Positions 22,878 through 23,813 of a stretch of DNA of 23,813 nucleotides are shown here, piece after piece. Location: positions 1 to 23,813 of IMG/VR virus record IMGVR_UViG_3300020183_002793, one strand, 5' to 3'. Numbering within the stretch: position 1 is the first letter of the stretch; every line of letters starts with the position of its first letter. A model generated the notes under the pieces. The model was not told the DNA's origin. It searched no databases and saw only the letters and a list, made by a program, of their open reading frames with translations. A program made the translations under genes and the position numbers. The stretch comes from a virus.

Positions 22878-23393
22878 TTACTTCTTTCCAGCCGCAGCGG
22901 CTTCATCTTTTGCGCGAGATCCAGCCGAAGAACCAAAATAGAAAGATACGATAGCACCCCAAGCAGTACCTAATGTACCTAGCATCACAAGCATGGCCTC
23001 ACCACCACCGGCGGCAGGCAATCCAAACATGAGCATGTACATCAGCACACCGAAAAACCCAATTGTGATGACTGCTGCTAGAGCTCGAGGTGTCCAATCT
23101 CTTGTACTCATGGCCATCTGACGGGCGCTGCCGCGGTCACCTGCGCTGATACGCTCCAGGTCAACATCGAGCTTTTTCATCTCGAGCTTGAACTGATTTT
23201 CAGCATTCTTGAGGGCTAGGAGCTGCTCCGGTCTCGCATTCGCGGCGGCCGCCGCCAGCTCTTCTTCGCTGCCGTCAGGCTTACCCAGGAGAGCCTCAGA
23301 TAAGGTGCGTACAGCCATACCAGCAAGCGGCCCACCCATCGCCGTAGCAATAGATGGTGCAACTGTTCTTACTATATTAAGAAGCTGATCCAT
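22878..23393 (-). CDS. GTA-type 3TM holin-like membrane protein
   Basis: This 171-residue protein resembles the three-helix holin family first described for gene-transfer-agent release (GTA_holin_3TM). Seen: a hydrophobic N-terminal helix IVRTVAPSIATAMGGPLAGMAVRTL (about 7-30), a charged coiled middle with LAAAAANARPEQLLALKNAENQFKLEMKKL, then DRGSARQMAMSTRDWTPRALA, a membrane helix AVITIGFFGVLMYMLMFGLP, a second AMLVMLGTLGTAWGAIVSFYFG, and GSSAGSRAKDEAAAAGKK. The DR.SAR..., D.WTPR.LA and YYFGSS.GS..K patterns are family features by recall. Holins open the inner membrane at lysis; no endolysin is seen in this window. It follows the 62-residue membrane protein after four bases. A membrane role is firm and holin function is inferred. 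Confidence 0.8.
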   Translation of the reverse strand: MDQLLNIVRTVAPSIATAMGGPLAGMAVRTLSEALLGKPDGSEEELAAAAANARPEQLLALKNAENQFKLEMKKLDVDLERISAGDRGSARQMAMSTRDWTPRALAAVITIGFFGVLMYMLMFGLPAAGGGEAMLVMLGTLGTAWGAIVSFYFGSSAGSRAKDEAAAAGKK

Positions 23394-23397
23394 TGAA

Positions 23398-23586
23398 TCA
23401 CTTCCTTATAAAGTTAGCAGATATCATTCCTACAAAACAACCGACTACGGTATGAAATGCAGGACCAATGATTTCAAATATTTTATCATTAAAAAAGCTA
23501 TTTGCTTCTTTTGCTAATAATAGTTCAAAAATGGAAGACTCTGGTGTAGAGGCAGCCATGGTATTGCCTTTGTTTTCTTCACTCAT
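23398..23586 (-). CDS. small single-span membrane protein next to holin
   Basis: This 62-residue protein has a polar N-terminal half and a single hydrophobic C-terminal segment, IIGPAFHTVVGCFVGMISANFI (about 39-60), ending in Arg-Lys. I do not recognise the family. A GGGGGA ribosome-binding site sits eight bases before ATG 23586, and a late-type box lies 52 bases upstream. Its spacing of four bases from the holin-like gene suggests a shared transcript and possibly a lysis-related or antiholin role, which is inference. Confidence 0.7.
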   Translation of the reverse strand: MSEENKGNTMAASTPESSIFELLLAKEANSFFNDKIFEIIGPAFHTVVGCFVGMISANFIRK

Positions 23587-23638
23587 TTTTGTATCCCCCA
23601 GCTATGCTGTCATTTTATGGTATAACTGTGTCACCGCC

Positions 23639-23646
23639 TATTTAGA
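23639..23646 (-). promoter_or_regulatory. late promoter box (TCTAAATA) before the membrane-protein pair
   Basis: The minus strand reads TCTAAATAGGC, with the TAAATA core shared by the other late boxes. It lies after the stop of the 43-residue ORF and 52 bases before the 62-residue membrane protein gene. Confidence 0.5.
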
Positions 23647-23661
23647 AGTAAATCGTAATTC

Positions 23662-23793
23662 TTATATTAGACCTATTTTCTCAAGGATTTTAGTAGCTGA
23701 GATGGCATGAATTTCATCAGTGAATGTCTCTTGCTCAATTTTATATTCAACATCTTGACCATATGTAATATTCACTATATTAGAAACTACCAT
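23662..23793 (-). CDS. small hypothetical protein (43 residues)
   Basis: This short ORF reads MVVSNIVNITYGQDVEYKIE and continues with a helical tail EIHAISATKILEKIGLI. It has ordinary amino-acid composition and no recognised domain. The ribosome-binding site is weak (GAGA a few bases before the ATG). It lies upstream of the membrane-protein pair on the same strand and fills most of the otherwise gene-free 227 bases at the right edge. Confidence 0.45.
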   Translation of the reverse strand: MVVSNIVNITYGQDVEYKIEQETFTDEIHAISATKILEKIGLI

Positions 23794-23813
23794 TATCTCA
23801 TATGATTAGTTAT

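Noticed and set aside
23594-23813. tRNA or other structured RNA at the right edge
   Set aside because: No cloverleaf or long stem is visible; the region is explained by a 43-residue ORF and a late-type box.

Overview
The window is a late-gene and recombination block of a T4-superfamily (Straboviridae/cyanophage-like) contractile-tailed phage. Every convincing gene lies on the minus strand, so transcription runs from position 23813 down to 1. The gene order matches the conserved T4-like core: neck genes 13 and 14, tail gene 15, terminase genes 16 and 17, sheath 18, tube 19, portal 20, prohead core (67-like and a gene in the 68 position), protease 21, scaffold 22, major capsid 23, a gene-3-position tail protein, then uvsY, uvsW, sigma factor 55, and the 47/46 recombination nuclease. 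The host cannot be read directly. A GTA-type three-helix holin, a consensus TTGACA/TATAAT promoter and moderate-to-low GC fit a Gram-negative, possibly alphaproteobacterial, aquatic host; this is inference.

Layout from the right edge in transcription order. Positions 23813-22878 hold a 43-residue ORF, a 62-residue single-span membrane protein and a GTA-type holin. Positions 22842-15707 hold the neck, tail and packaging genes 13-14-15-16-17-18-19, closed by a strong terminator. Positions 15637-7704 hold the head genes: portal, a large collagen-like fibre protein, a gp67-like core protein, an unrecognised protein in the gp68 position, an unrecognised 127-residue protein, then gp21, gp22 and gp23, closed by a second strong terminator. 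Positions 7614-4545 hold the tube-fold tail protein, UvsY, UvsW and the late sigma factor. Positions 4437-1 hold gp47, gp46 and two nucleotide-sugar genes in one tightly overlapping operon.

Regulation can be read well. Eight TAAATA-core boxes (T4 late-promoter type, the expected target of the gp55 sigma factor encoded here) lie 18-52 bases upstream of gene starts. Two are combined with intrinsic terminators, and one sits inside a terminator hairpin in front of the portal gene. A perfect TTGACA-18-TATAAT promoter overlaps the end of gene 55 and should drive gp47-gp46 and the sugar genes with host polymerase.

The most notable points are: (1) gene 47 appears split by one extra T, and skipping it restores the missing Asp-x-His metal-binding motif next to a good start codon and ribosome-binding site; (2) gp46 is followed, with 4-base ATGA overlaps, by a ColD-like GDP-4-keto-6-deoxymannose 3-dehydratase in which His replaces the catalytic Lys, and by a GDP-fucose synthase/ColC-type reductase, which suggests phage-directed synthesis of a 3,6-dideoxyhexose such as colitose; (3) a collagen-repeat fibre gene sits inside the head cluster; (4) the gp22 scaffold shares a short repeated peptide with the protein in the gp68 position.
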